NCBI GenBank assembly: GCA_030374765.1
Contig: JARGXX010000004.1
Location: 1,426,001 to 1,490,000 of the forward strand
DNA from: Agarophyton chilense
Lineage: Eukaryota > Rhodophyta > Florideophyceae > Gracilariales > Gracilariaceae
Length of the DNA stretch: 64,000 bases
Direction of reading: 5' to 3'
Below, in pieces: positions 34,440-44,065 of the stretch; positions within the stretch are counted from its first letter, which is position 1, and each line of letters opens with the position of its first letter. Both the position numbers and the translations under genes were made by a program. The notes beneath the pieces are model-generated. The model was not told the DNA's origin. It did not search any database and was given only the letters and a program-made list of their open reading frames with translations.

Positions 34440-35050
34440 TTTTCAGTATTATTAGTTTTTGGTAATTTAGACACCTTAGAAGGTATGTTAGTTAAGTCTG
34501 TACAGTAGTACGGTAGTGGACAGATGGACGTGCAAGGCTGGGGTTACACACATGATACGTGTACAGACTAGGGTTGGTTTGCACTACTATAGTCTACACG
34601 TGAAGTTCACTGTCTAGAAATGACTGAAGCGATGGCTTCACGGCCATCGCTACCACCAAATAAATGGCAACCGAGTGCTTGGCTCTAGATTATGTCTCCT
34701 ACGCGAGTCTCCATCTCTTAACGGAAGGAACCGCGACCGGTTTGGCTAATCAATCCCCTCGGGAAGCCCAGGCGTCACTGTACCGTTGTTATTGATGTGT
34801 TTCTTTCTTTTGTTGGGTTTCCTGTGTTTAGGACAGTACACCGCCCCTTTATAGGTTTGTTTTTGCCCGTCTTTGTTTCGCTTATCCTGTGTGCATACCC
34901 ATTTCATAGGTCTGTACGCGTGGTTGTGCGTCCTATTTCGCCCTACGTTTTCGCCCTACATTTCTCTGTTGTCTACGGAATATCCTTGTCCTTGGATCGC
35001 CCTTTGATTCTTCCCCTCATTCTGGTTTCATCACCTTTGTAGGAATTACC
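34440..35050. repeat. unexplained insert of about 600 bp in Copia 3 pol
   Basis: Between the linker and integrase of Copia 3 lies non-coding sequence with a T-rich right half and a palindromic-looking GCGATGGC...GCCATCGC hairpin near 34630-34650. It has no Copia similarity. Size and position fit a solo LTR or small non-autonomous element, but I could not find clear ends. Confidence 0.35.
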
Positions 35051-35057
35051 TGAACCA

Positions 35058-35894
35058 CTATGGTCTTACACCCACGCATTGGTGGCACGAATGCCCGTTC
35101 AATGAGTTACCTATCTTCACGAGAGCGGAACTCGAACGCCCGAGAGGTATTTCCCCGTCTGGGATTGCTCTACAGTAGTATGATTGAAAGTCGATTGTTC
35201 GAAGTCGTTGGTAGTTGTTGGTGCGGAGGTTGAGTCCAATTGTGTGGGTCGTTGATATATTGTGCATAAAACGTGCTGGATCTACACATGCTTCGGGTTT
35301 CTTCTTGAATTGCTGGTAATTCGGGATAGTACCCAGCTGTCCGAAGGCAAATAGTTTCGGTATTTGAAAGGCTTGATTGTACCAGGATTGGAATGGAGGT
35401 GTGCCAGTGGTGTCGTATATTCTGATGTTGTACTTATATAGGGCGTCTTTCATAAGCGTCTTCCCAGAAGGAATGGTCAAGATTTGAATGGTGTAAGGCT
35501 GCACGTGTGGCAGTGACAATTGTTCGGTTTATACGTTTGACCATGGAGTTTTCTTGTGGTTAATGCGAGGTATTTGAGTGATTGTGGATCCCTTGGGAGT
35601 TGCAGAAAATGTTCGTTTTGTTGCTTTGGAATTCTTTGGCGTTATCGGTCCGGTCTATGGTCGGGGTGCGGTGGTGTTTTTTTGTAATGAAGGACATGGT
35701 TGTTCGTTGGACTTATGAGTGGATGGAGAAAAAGAGGGCATCTATGTATGTGGCGAAGTGGAGGTTGCCGTGCCGTAACGGGGGTTTGAATGGTCTACAG
35801 GCGTTACTGCTGATATAGGAGCCGACGGGGTATTGGTGTTTCGTAGGTTTGTGAGAGTGAGGGGTTTGTTGAGCGGGAGGACATGTAGAGCAGG
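35058..35894 (-). pseudogene. Copia 3 integrase
   Basis: Read right to left: CSTCPPAQQTPHSHKP (end of the zinc finger), NLHFATYIDALFFSIHS, IDRTDNAKEFQSN with the second catalytic Asp, and QENSMVKRINRTIVTATRAA where the usual Glu (NGVxER) is replaced by Lys-Arg context. The open frame 35058-35519 covers the C-terminal end (TGTPPFQSWYNQ, LFAFGQLGTIPN, FMHNIS, RTIDFQS). The zinc finger N-terminal half is on the other side of Gypsy C. Confidence 0.75.
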
Positions 35895-36803
35895 TGAGCT
35901 TGGGGCGGGGGGCGGAGGGGGGGGGGGCTTGGAGCGGAGATACCACGAAGATGTTCGGGATCTTCCTCTCTTGAGAGACACGCCTCAGACGGAGGAGTCG
36001 CGTCCCAGCGGAGCACAGAAACAGAGCCACTCTGGAAAGGCACGACGAAGTCTGGTGTAAGACCGAGGCCAATCCGGCGGGATATACCTAGAGTGTTTAG
36101 GTGAGCACGGCACAGTCCGGGGTGTGACCAATCAAAGGCGGAGCGGTATCACGGCGATTGTCGGAAAAGAAGCGAGGAAACACTTGTATGAGGTGGACGA
36201 ACGAGGTGAGTGAGGCGGCCACTCACGAGAGCCAAAAAGGAGAACAAGAGAAAAACGGGGGCGAAACCCTATACGGGAGCGAGACTACGACAAGTGTCGG
36301 CGATTAAATATGAACCCACGGTGGTGGTAGCACTCTGGTCGACAGAGGAGTGGATGAACTAACGTGCCACGAGCGCTCAAGCAGTATGCGGTGAAGACGC
36401 GCCGAAGGCGAAAAGTTCAGAGCCAAGACTCCCTCCTTGGTATCTCCCAAGAGGGTCTTTACTGGGGAGCAGTGCTCAACCTCCTAAGTAGTGTGGCGCG
36501 CGGCCCCTGACAGTGGGCGCGCGTCCGAAAAATAGACACTAAATAGCGATAGCGTAGATAAATAAATACTAAAAATCACTAAATAATACTAACCATTAGG
36601 TAGAATCCGGGCCATGTGTGGCACGCCCCGCAGTCTAGCGTCGGCATCCGTGCAGTCCACGTGTTTCACCAGTGTGCACTTCCAGTCCTAACCGGCCGTC
36701 GGCTCTCCATAGCGGTATAGCTTGTCATAGACCAAGCTAGTCCTCAAGCGAGCGAAGTCTATTAGTCCTGGGAAGAAACCCCCTTGAAGGGCATTGCACT
36801 TCA
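35895..36803 (-). repeat. 3' LTR of Gypsy C
   Basis: TGAG...TTCA, about 909 bp. From 35928 it matches the right LTR with scattered substitutions over its whole length. The outermost 33 bp (35895-35927) are a G-rich run not matching the right copy. The inner edge lies 35 bases upstream of the aORF-C start codon. Confidence 0.85.
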
Positions 36804-36838
36804 TATCCCTCTCCTTAGGTGACGAACACGCCGTCGAC

Positions 36839-38707
36839 ATGGCGGGGAGGCAACGGTCCAACCGGCATAAAAGCGAGCCGTGTAACGCGTCCAGCGACCA
36901 CTCGACTATCGAAGGCAGAGCTGCACAACCGAACGACAAACGCACCAACGCGGTAACCACTCCTCGAACTTCGAGCGCTCTTCCGCCTCGTACGTCAACT
37001 TCCCGCGACCACATTCCGATACCTCGGCGACCAGTACTCCCGATTAACGGTGGTAACAATCCCCGCCGGGGTTACTTCTCCGGTTTCCATTCAGCTCCTT
37101 CTCCGCGGGAGAGTGCCTCGTCAACCGCGCAGAGCCGATCCCGGTGTCCCGTTGAAGCTTCAAGCCACATCACTCCTGCGGAGAACATCCCGCCCACTTA
37201 CGACGAACTCGTCGGGATAAACCCGCGTCAACATGCGGTGATTCTCCGGAGAGCTCCGTGGTTCCATCTGACAGCGGTCTTCGACAAAGAACTCGTGGCG
37301 TTGTATGCTGATGGCAATGCGCGTCTCCCGGGCGAGCTGCCGGCTTTGATCACCACTTCGTGGGGCTGGCGACGCCGTGTGGCGGTTCCCGTTCACGAGA
37401 TTCTGCGGCGAAGGCGCGAGTCGGCGGAAGAAGCGCATTGTTTATTCGTCCGCACCGGCCACTCACGGATCAACCGGGCAAACTTTCAATACCCCATCCC
37501 CGACGAGTTCGGCTTCGACCTACGGATGTACCGGACGCAGGGTGAGATCGCCTATTGTGACCGCCTTGCGGCGTTGGAAACTTACGCATGGCGCGGCCAA
37601 CCACGAGCGCGTCAAGAAGCGATCTGCTGGGTCCGTCCGATCATTCGTGCTGAGTTCCGTCACCTTCGTCGTGAGTCCCGATATCGGTGGTTACACAACT
37701 TTATCTGCGAGGAGCGTCGGGGCAGATCCCGCTTTGGGTTCTTTGTCCCTTATCAGAACACGGAGATAAACCGGATTAGTCCCTTCTATCAGTTTGGGCT
37801 ATACGTTCCCCTGCCTGGGTGGTGTTCCTCCGTCGAGGTGTGCCGGGGATGTTACGCGGAGGTGCCTCCAGTCGTCTCCTATCTGGGCTCGTTTCTCATC
37901 GAGGATCCGCACTCCGGCTTATGGTCCGTGATCCTAACCGAATGGGCAGTCCGCGCCGCGGCGTACGTCTTGTGGGAAGCCTAAGACCAGTATCGACTGT
38001 GGTATCTTCCTCCGCGTTTGGGTGGTTACATCCGGTAGCTGGACCTTCAACTCCCTCTTGGAGGTGTCAATAACGCTGATGAAGCTCAGGAGCTCATCGA
38101 AATCATTAGGCGTTTCGACTGGGCTGTCGTGCCTGTCCGGCAGAGCGGTCGTGGCCAAGAAGCCGGTGGGGCTGATCGGTCTCCGGGGCGTCGCACGCCG
38201 TTGGCGGGAGATTTCATCTTCTTTAACCCATGGGAGCATCAAGAGATCTCCGAGGCGGAGGCGTCGGCACTATGGATGGCTCCGCGAGGCATACCATTCG
38301 GGCACCCCGTAGGGTTTGTCAATTCGGATGACTTCTACTACGCCTATGGCGGTGATGATCTCCTGGAGGAGGCGGGCGAATACCGGGGCGACGAGGTCAT
38401 GGAAGAAGTGGGAGACCCCGAAGGTGTTGATACTACGGCGCAGCCGGCGCAGGGAGGGACTCAGGCAGGTGCGGTCATCGATCCAGTGGCCGCGGCGTTG
38501 CCGGACGAACCGGAAGTTATCGAGGTTCCCATACGCCCAGAGGCGGTCGTGATCTCCCAGTTGCTTCGGGGTGCTGGACTGAACGTGCAAGGGGCTAGTG
38601 GCGACATCGGTACGATGAGAGACGCCCTCGTGGCACGCCTCACCGGCGGGGGTAACTCCGCTAGCGATTCGGCTGGCGCGCACGGCAATCCGGGTTCTTC
38701 CAACTAA
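36839..38707 (+). pseudogene. antisense ORF of Gypsy C (aORF-C), two stops
   Basis: Plus-strand frame starting with ATG at 36839, GACATGG context, 36 bp inside the 3' LTR. It is interrupted only by TAA at 37982-37984 and TAG at 38036-38038, staying in one frame for 623 codons to TAA at 38705. N-terminal 110 residues: Ser/Thr/Arg/Pro-rich, disordered. Middle: Trp/Arg-rich globular part (WFHLTAVFDKELVAL, TSWGWRRRVAVP, WVRPIIRAEFRHLRR, GFFVPYQNTEI, FLIEDPHSGLWSVILTEWA). C-terminal: LAGDFIFFNPW, an acidic segment (YGGDDLLEEAGE), then QLLRGAGLN. At both stops aORF-A has sense codons (Tyr, Gln). No zinc finger, DDE or envelope pattern is seen. Family unknown. Confidence 0.75.
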
Positions 38708-38920
38708 TCTCTTTTGGTTTTGGGTACTATATCCCGCTGTGCGGTAGTGTGTGCAGCAACTTCGAAAATAGTAAACTGCTTCCGTCTATGACGTATTTGT
38801 TTTCTTTCTTCTCTTCCACTTCTTCTGAGTGTCCTTCTCCAGGTCTTCTGTACATCTTCTCCTTCTTCCAAAGGTCCTTATCCAGATCTTCTGTTCCTTT
38901 ATCCCCATCGGGTGTCTTCT

Positions 38921-39285
38921 TATCCCACTTGGGCTTGGTCTATGGTAGCCCGTAAAGCTGTGACAGTACGACGATGATACTGTACCGCCTTTGAACGAGG
39001 TAGGTGCTCTATCGGTTCGTCTGAATCCCATTCGGGGCCGTACCCGTACTAACGGACCAAGTACTGGATATACCCCTTTGAGTGGCAGGAGTGCTCCAAA
39101 ATGCGTACGACCACGAACTCTTGTCGGTACACTTCCCGGCCATCCCGTATGACGGTGTCGCTATTTCCGGGTGGTACCCATCCTGAGCCAGGGGGTACCA
39201 AAGTGATCACGCGTTGGGCGGCTTCGCTCCGGTCGATCCGTGTAGCGCGCCAGGCAGTTCTCGGCGGAGTGGAACGTCGACCCAA
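38921..39285 (-). pseudogene. chromodomain tail of Gypsy C pol
   Basis: Minus-strand frame reading EFVVVRILEHSCHSKG, YIQYLVR, TAG at 39049-39051, then YGYGPEWDSDEPIEHLPRS and AVQYHRR to a stop near 38921. In element A the residue at the stop is the aromatic-cage Trp (SRWYGF), so TGG became TAG. The pol reading ends about 210 bp from the aORF-C stop, tail to tail. Confidence 0.8.
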
Positions 39286-39312
39286 CTTCGGTGGTTTATC
39301 TTTCCCAAGTGC

Positions 39313-42300
39313 CTAATTTGCTTCCGAGTTTCTCACTCCGGTTGGAAGGCCCAAACCGGTGGGTAACCCGGGTGGTCGTTCCGCTAATCGGCGTGGTGAA
39401 GCTCGCTTCGGCGGTGAGATTGGATGGGGCGGTGGCGCATTGTCGCAGCTCTCTGTCCCACGGCGAGGTTCCGTGTAGTCACGTGAGCGTTCCAATGGCT
39501 GGCTGTCCGGCGTCGGCGCCGTGGAGGTATCCGCCTCTCTGTGCGGGGTACTTGGCGGTGCGTCGTCCACTCGTACAGTATCAGGCTGCAGTGCATCGAG
39601 CGCATTTGCATTCCGTATTGCACGTGTGGTGACACCTCGGCGAGTGTTGGTGGCGTTATCCGCAGCTGCGTTCTGAGGCTTGGATAGCGACTGCGTCGAG
39701 TCGTGCAGGACGTCGGTAACAGGCATCCCTGATGGGCGAAGAATGAAACGCGACGGTGCGGCGTTTCCAGCGACGGTATCGACCGGATTACGACGGCTGT
39801 CGGGCGTCTCCCCCTCCTTAGACGATGCACCAGAGTTGGTGTCCGTCGGGTGGACTGGGAAGGAGTGACAAATGCGCGACACGATTCTTTGCGGGTTGGG
39901 CGCCGCGGATGCGGAAGGTCAGAAAAACCCCGAGATGGGTGTGGTAAGGCGTAGGGACGCGGGTGGACCTGGGGTAAGGGGGTCGAGGAACCCGTTTCAA
40001 CGGAAGCAGTAACACCAGTAGGTTGTGAGGTTAACGGCGGAGGAGCCGATACCACGCGATCGCTGGAGATGCGTTCGTGATTACCAGCGAGGTCAACAAC
40101 GACAGTGTCGGAAGCCACCGAAATAACCCGAAAGGGGCCGTCGGCAACGGGTGACAGCTTGTGGCGTTTCTCCTTCTCTAGGTTCCAATACTCCTTGCGG
40201 ATGAATACATAACCGTCGGGGGCGAGACGTGGCGGCGAGCGAGGGGCTTTGGTATCAAAGTCACGCTTGTAAGCGGTTTCGGCTCGGCCCATTGAACGCC
40301 GTGCGGCGGGAAGGAGCTTCGTGAGCCAAGTTTTCCACGCTTCACGGTAAGCAGTCGGTGACGGAAAGGTATCCAGCGTGGGCTGTGGTTCCTGCACCAC
40401 GGGCGGTGGGGTACGGGACAGTACCAGCTCGAAGGGCGGTAATCCAGTTGTCCTGTGCACCTGCGTATTGTACGCAAAGGTGAGCGCATCAGTGAACAAG
40501 TCCCAATCTTTGGGGTGGTCAGCAACGTATGAACGGAGTGTCGCAAGTAATGTCCGGTTGAACCGTTCGGCCTGCCCATTAGTTTAGGGGTGGTTAGTGG
40601 TCGTGAACAGGTTCTTAATATCCAAGATGCGACATACATCCTCGAAGAAACGAGAGGCGAACTGTCTCCCGTTATCGGAGAGGAGGTTGACCGGTGGACC
40701 GTAGACGAACACCAAGTGTAGGACGAAGGCTTGAGTCACGCTCATAGCGGAGATCTCCCGTAACGGTACGGTCCGGACCAGCTTGGAGAAGCGATCCATA
40801 ATTACGAGTAAGAACTTGTAATTCCGCTTAGTGGTAAAGAAAGGACCGAGTATATTGATGGCCACAAACTTCAATGGAGCGCGAGCTGGAAACAGCTTCA
40901 ACTTCGTCGCATGACGGCGGAGTTTGACACGGTTCCGAGCGCAATCGGTACAAAACCGCACCGTTGCGTAGCAGTCCACTGCCATGGCAGGCCAGTAGAA
41001 GTTACTGCGTAGGGTGAGGTAAAGTTTCCGTCCCCCGACGTGGCCACTCAGTTTGGAGTAGTGCGACAACCGCGAGACTCTCGACTGGAGGTTATGTGGT
41101 ACCACCATTTGTGGGGTCCGTACAAGGTATCCGGCGTCATTCACCTGAAAGGGGAGAGTACCTCCTCCATTGAGTTGAGCGCGGACCTTCGCGCATAACG
41201 GGTCAGCGAATTGCTCCCGTATCATCTCCTCTGGAGTAATAGGCACGAAGTTCCCTGGTAAGGGTTTCTCGGAATCTTCCGAGAGGAAAACGTCGTCCAA
41301 TTCGGAACCGGAATCTGAAGAGTCCGTGTCTCGTTCCTCGTCCTCGATGGTAGCGTCGTCGCCATTCACTGCAAAGCAGGGTGTTTCATCGTCTTTGACG
41401 GGTAGTGCTTCGCCATTAGTGACCAAGCGGGAGAGAGCATCGGATTGGGTGTTGCACGATCCTTTTCGGTACTGCACGTCAAAGTCAAATTCCGCTAGAC
41501 GGAGACGCCAACGCATCAAGCAGCCTGAAGGCTCCGAGATGGAGAGTAGCCATCGAAGTGATGCGTGGTCCGTAAAAACGGTGAAATGATTACCCATGAG
41601 ATAGGGGCGCAACGTTTGTAATTCCCACACTACTGCAAGACATTCCTTCTCCGAGACGGAGTAATTCTTCTCGTGGACGTTTAGCGATCGGGACCAGTAC
41701 CCTACGGGGCGTCTTTCCCCATTGGGTGCAGTTTGAAACAGTGAACAACCTACTTAGTAGTCGCTGGCTTCCGTATCTACGGTGAAGGGCCTTCCAGGCT
41801 TGGGCAACGAGAGGATCGGGGCGGAGACGACAGAATCCTTAAGAGAGTTGAAAGATTCCGTTTGAACGGGGGTTAAGGGGTCCAGTTTTGGTGGTTGGCC
41901 TTTCCGCGAAAGCGCGTTTAACCTTGCAGCCTTGTCTGCAAAGTGAGGGATGAATCGTCGGTAGACGTTTGCGAGTCCCATAAAGGAACGAAGCTCGGTT
42001 TGCGTCCGCGGTTCTTTAGCCTCTTTAAGTGACTTAATACGAGTCTCCTCGATTGTAACACGTCCTGGACGGATAACATGGACGAGATACTTCACGGTGT
42101 TTGTGAAGAAGTCACATTTCTTCAACTTAAGAGTGATACCCGCATCTCGAAGCGTGGTCATGATATCCCTCACATGAGTGAGATGTTTGTCCAGGTTATC
42201 TGAGAAGACGATTATGTCATCCAGGTAGACCAGGCAGGTACGCCATTTGAAGCGGGCCAATAGGATGTCGATGGCTCGCTGGAAAGTAGCGGGGGCGTTG

Positions 42301-42389
42301 GTAAGACCAAAAGGCATCCGTTTAAAACGGTAGAGACCGGAGTGACACGCGAAAGCGGTTTTATCCTGGTCTTGATTCCTTACCGGAAC
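39313..42389 (-). pseudogene. pol: Gypsy C pol: RT end, RNase H, integrase, GPY/F, linker
   Basis: RT part 41754-42317: MPFGLTNAPATFQR, box VYLDDIIVFSD, YLVHVIRPG, LRSFMGLANVYRRF. RNase H 41000-41750: VDTEASDY-stop, YSVSEKECLAVVWELQ, VFTDHASLRWLL, TQSDALSRL. Integrase: HYSKLSGHVG...CTDCA zinc finger; first catalytic position FVAINIL with Asn for Asp at 40854-40856; LLSDNGRQF; GQAERFNRTL. Stops: 41754 and 40584. GPY/F-like segment VADGPFRVISV...HERISSDRVV near 40060-40170. The Pro/Ser-rich linker shifts frame near 39890. Apart from these lesions the domains are complete. Confidence 0.9.
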
Positions 42390-43913
42390 TTACCAGTATC
42401 CCCGATTGGCGTCCAGGGTTGTAAAGACGGTGGCGGTGCCCAGCGAGTCAATGTACTCGTCCATTCCTGGGATTGGATACACGTCCTTGACGGTGACGGC
42501 ATTCAACCGACGGTAGTCGACGCAAAACCTCCAGGAACTATCCTGCTTTGGAGCCAGTACTACTGGAGAAGCCCACGGCGACTGAGCCGGTTCAATGACT
42601 CCTGTTCGAAGCATTTTATCCACTTGTGATTTTTCCTCCGCGCGTGCGGCGGGTCCGGCACGGTATGGGTGCTGAGAGATGGGTCGGGTGTCCGGTAGCA
42701 GATCAATCCGGTGTTCTGTAGTGGCAATCTCACCAAGGGACCCGTCCCACATAGTGGTGAAGTCCCTCAACAGTTCTCGCAATCGATGGCGGTATGAATC
42801 CAGGAAGTGGCTGAGATCCAGGTCCTCGAGTCCTTGGACTGGATTGGGGCGGTCACCACTCGTTGAAACTGGCTGCGTCCCTGAAGTTACAGGTTGAACC
42901 CCGGGTACCGGTGATGAGACGGGTTCCGGGCTGTCCCCCTCCTTAGAGTGAACGAGTCCGAGAACGTCAACTGCGGTCAGCTTTGTCGGCACCATATCGA
43001 TGGGGTGCGGCATGACGGACCCTATCACTTGGTTCTTCACCAGATACTGGGGTACAGTCCCTAGATTGACGATCAGCACTTGAAACGGTTGGTTTGGCTC
43101 CCCATGGACGATTCCGTTCGCAATTGCGAGGCTGTGCCTGTCATACAGTGACGACAATGGTTGCAAGACCCGGAGTCCGTATTGACGGGAGGTTACTTTC
43201 ACCATCATTTGGGACTCAGGCGGGACGCACAACGACGCTGCGACGCAGAGCTTATTAGATTCACGGTTATCCGGTCCAGGTTCCTGTGCTGCTGGTAGCG
43301 GGACATGTTTCTTCGTGGCACGCCTAAGCGGACGACGAACGATCGGAGTGGACGATCCATCCTCCAGCTCGACACGCCGTTGGCGGGGGAAGATCGCTTT
43401 GACGAAGCGATCGCCAGAGACGCAACCCAAGATGACGGGGGCAGCTAATTTCCGACATACGACGAAGTCGAGTTTCACCACGCGAGCGCCAACGCGGACT
43501 ACCAGTTCTATGAACCCCACCGTATCCAACGGTTTGTTGTTCGAGTCAGCTACCTCCGGGACGTGGCAGCGGCGGATCCTAGACTGCAAAACAAGCGGTG
43601 ACACTTTCTCCACGACAAAGTTCGGACCGGCACCGGTGTTTAAGACAGTAAGGTGTCGCAACATGAACTGGGGTGAAAGGCCAAGGTCAGCATAGACCTT
43701 GTAGTTTCTCTTGGCCATCACCAGAACTCTAACCGGGAACCGGTTATGGGAAACACGTTTCCACGGAGGACGCAGAACACTAAAGTGTTCCGAGTTCACG
43801 TCATTGACGGCCTCTTTCCTTGAAAGGATTTTGACCGGCGAGCGAGGCTTGGACGCATCGGGCGCCGTCGATCTCGACTCTGAGGGCGCCCCTCCTTGAG
43901 AGAAGACTCCCAC
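42390..43913 (-). pseudogene. pol: Gypsy C pol: protease and RT beginning
   Basis: An open frame of 507 residues. The protease site reads VLNTGAGPNFV at about residues 90-100: the catalytic Asp of DTGA is Asn (codon 43638-43640), and VILGCVSGDRFV gives the second half (ILG). A Pro-rich linker (VSSPVPGVQPVTSG) leads to RT: QHPYRAG, WASPVVLAPKQDSSWRFCVDYRR, TTLDANRGYW, then TAA at 42390-42392 where element D has Gln. The frame covers the whole protease-RT junction with no shift. Confidence 0.9.
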
Positions 43914-44065
43914 ATTTAGTTTTTCTGGGCCTGCTCCGCCGGAGGCGGCTGCTCAGGACGTTGAGCGGGCAACGCCTGGGCATCAGGTCCAGAAGGTACC
44001 GCAGAAGCGGTGGGGTGACCGACCACGTCGGTGACACTGGAATCCGGTGCAGGTACGACCCGAGC

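Noticed and set aside
34797..35042. Hydrophobic plus-strand frame, 81 codons
   Set aside because: The start codon is GTG and the hydrophobicity comes from T-rich sequence; no other support.
37160..37438. Minus-strand frame opposite aORF-C
   Set aside because: It has no pol or other motif, and the plus strand carries the conserved blocks; it is a shadow.
36839..38707. aORF-C as an ordinary host gene next to a retrotransposon
   Set aside because: It lies between the element's own LTR and pol, inside the matching LTR pair, and related copies occupy the same place in elements A and B.
39384..40160. Arg-rich minus-strand frame continuing after the integrase
   Set aside because: Beyond about 39890 it is a shifted reading of the Pro/Ser-rich pol linker, which is better read in the frame 39313-39882.
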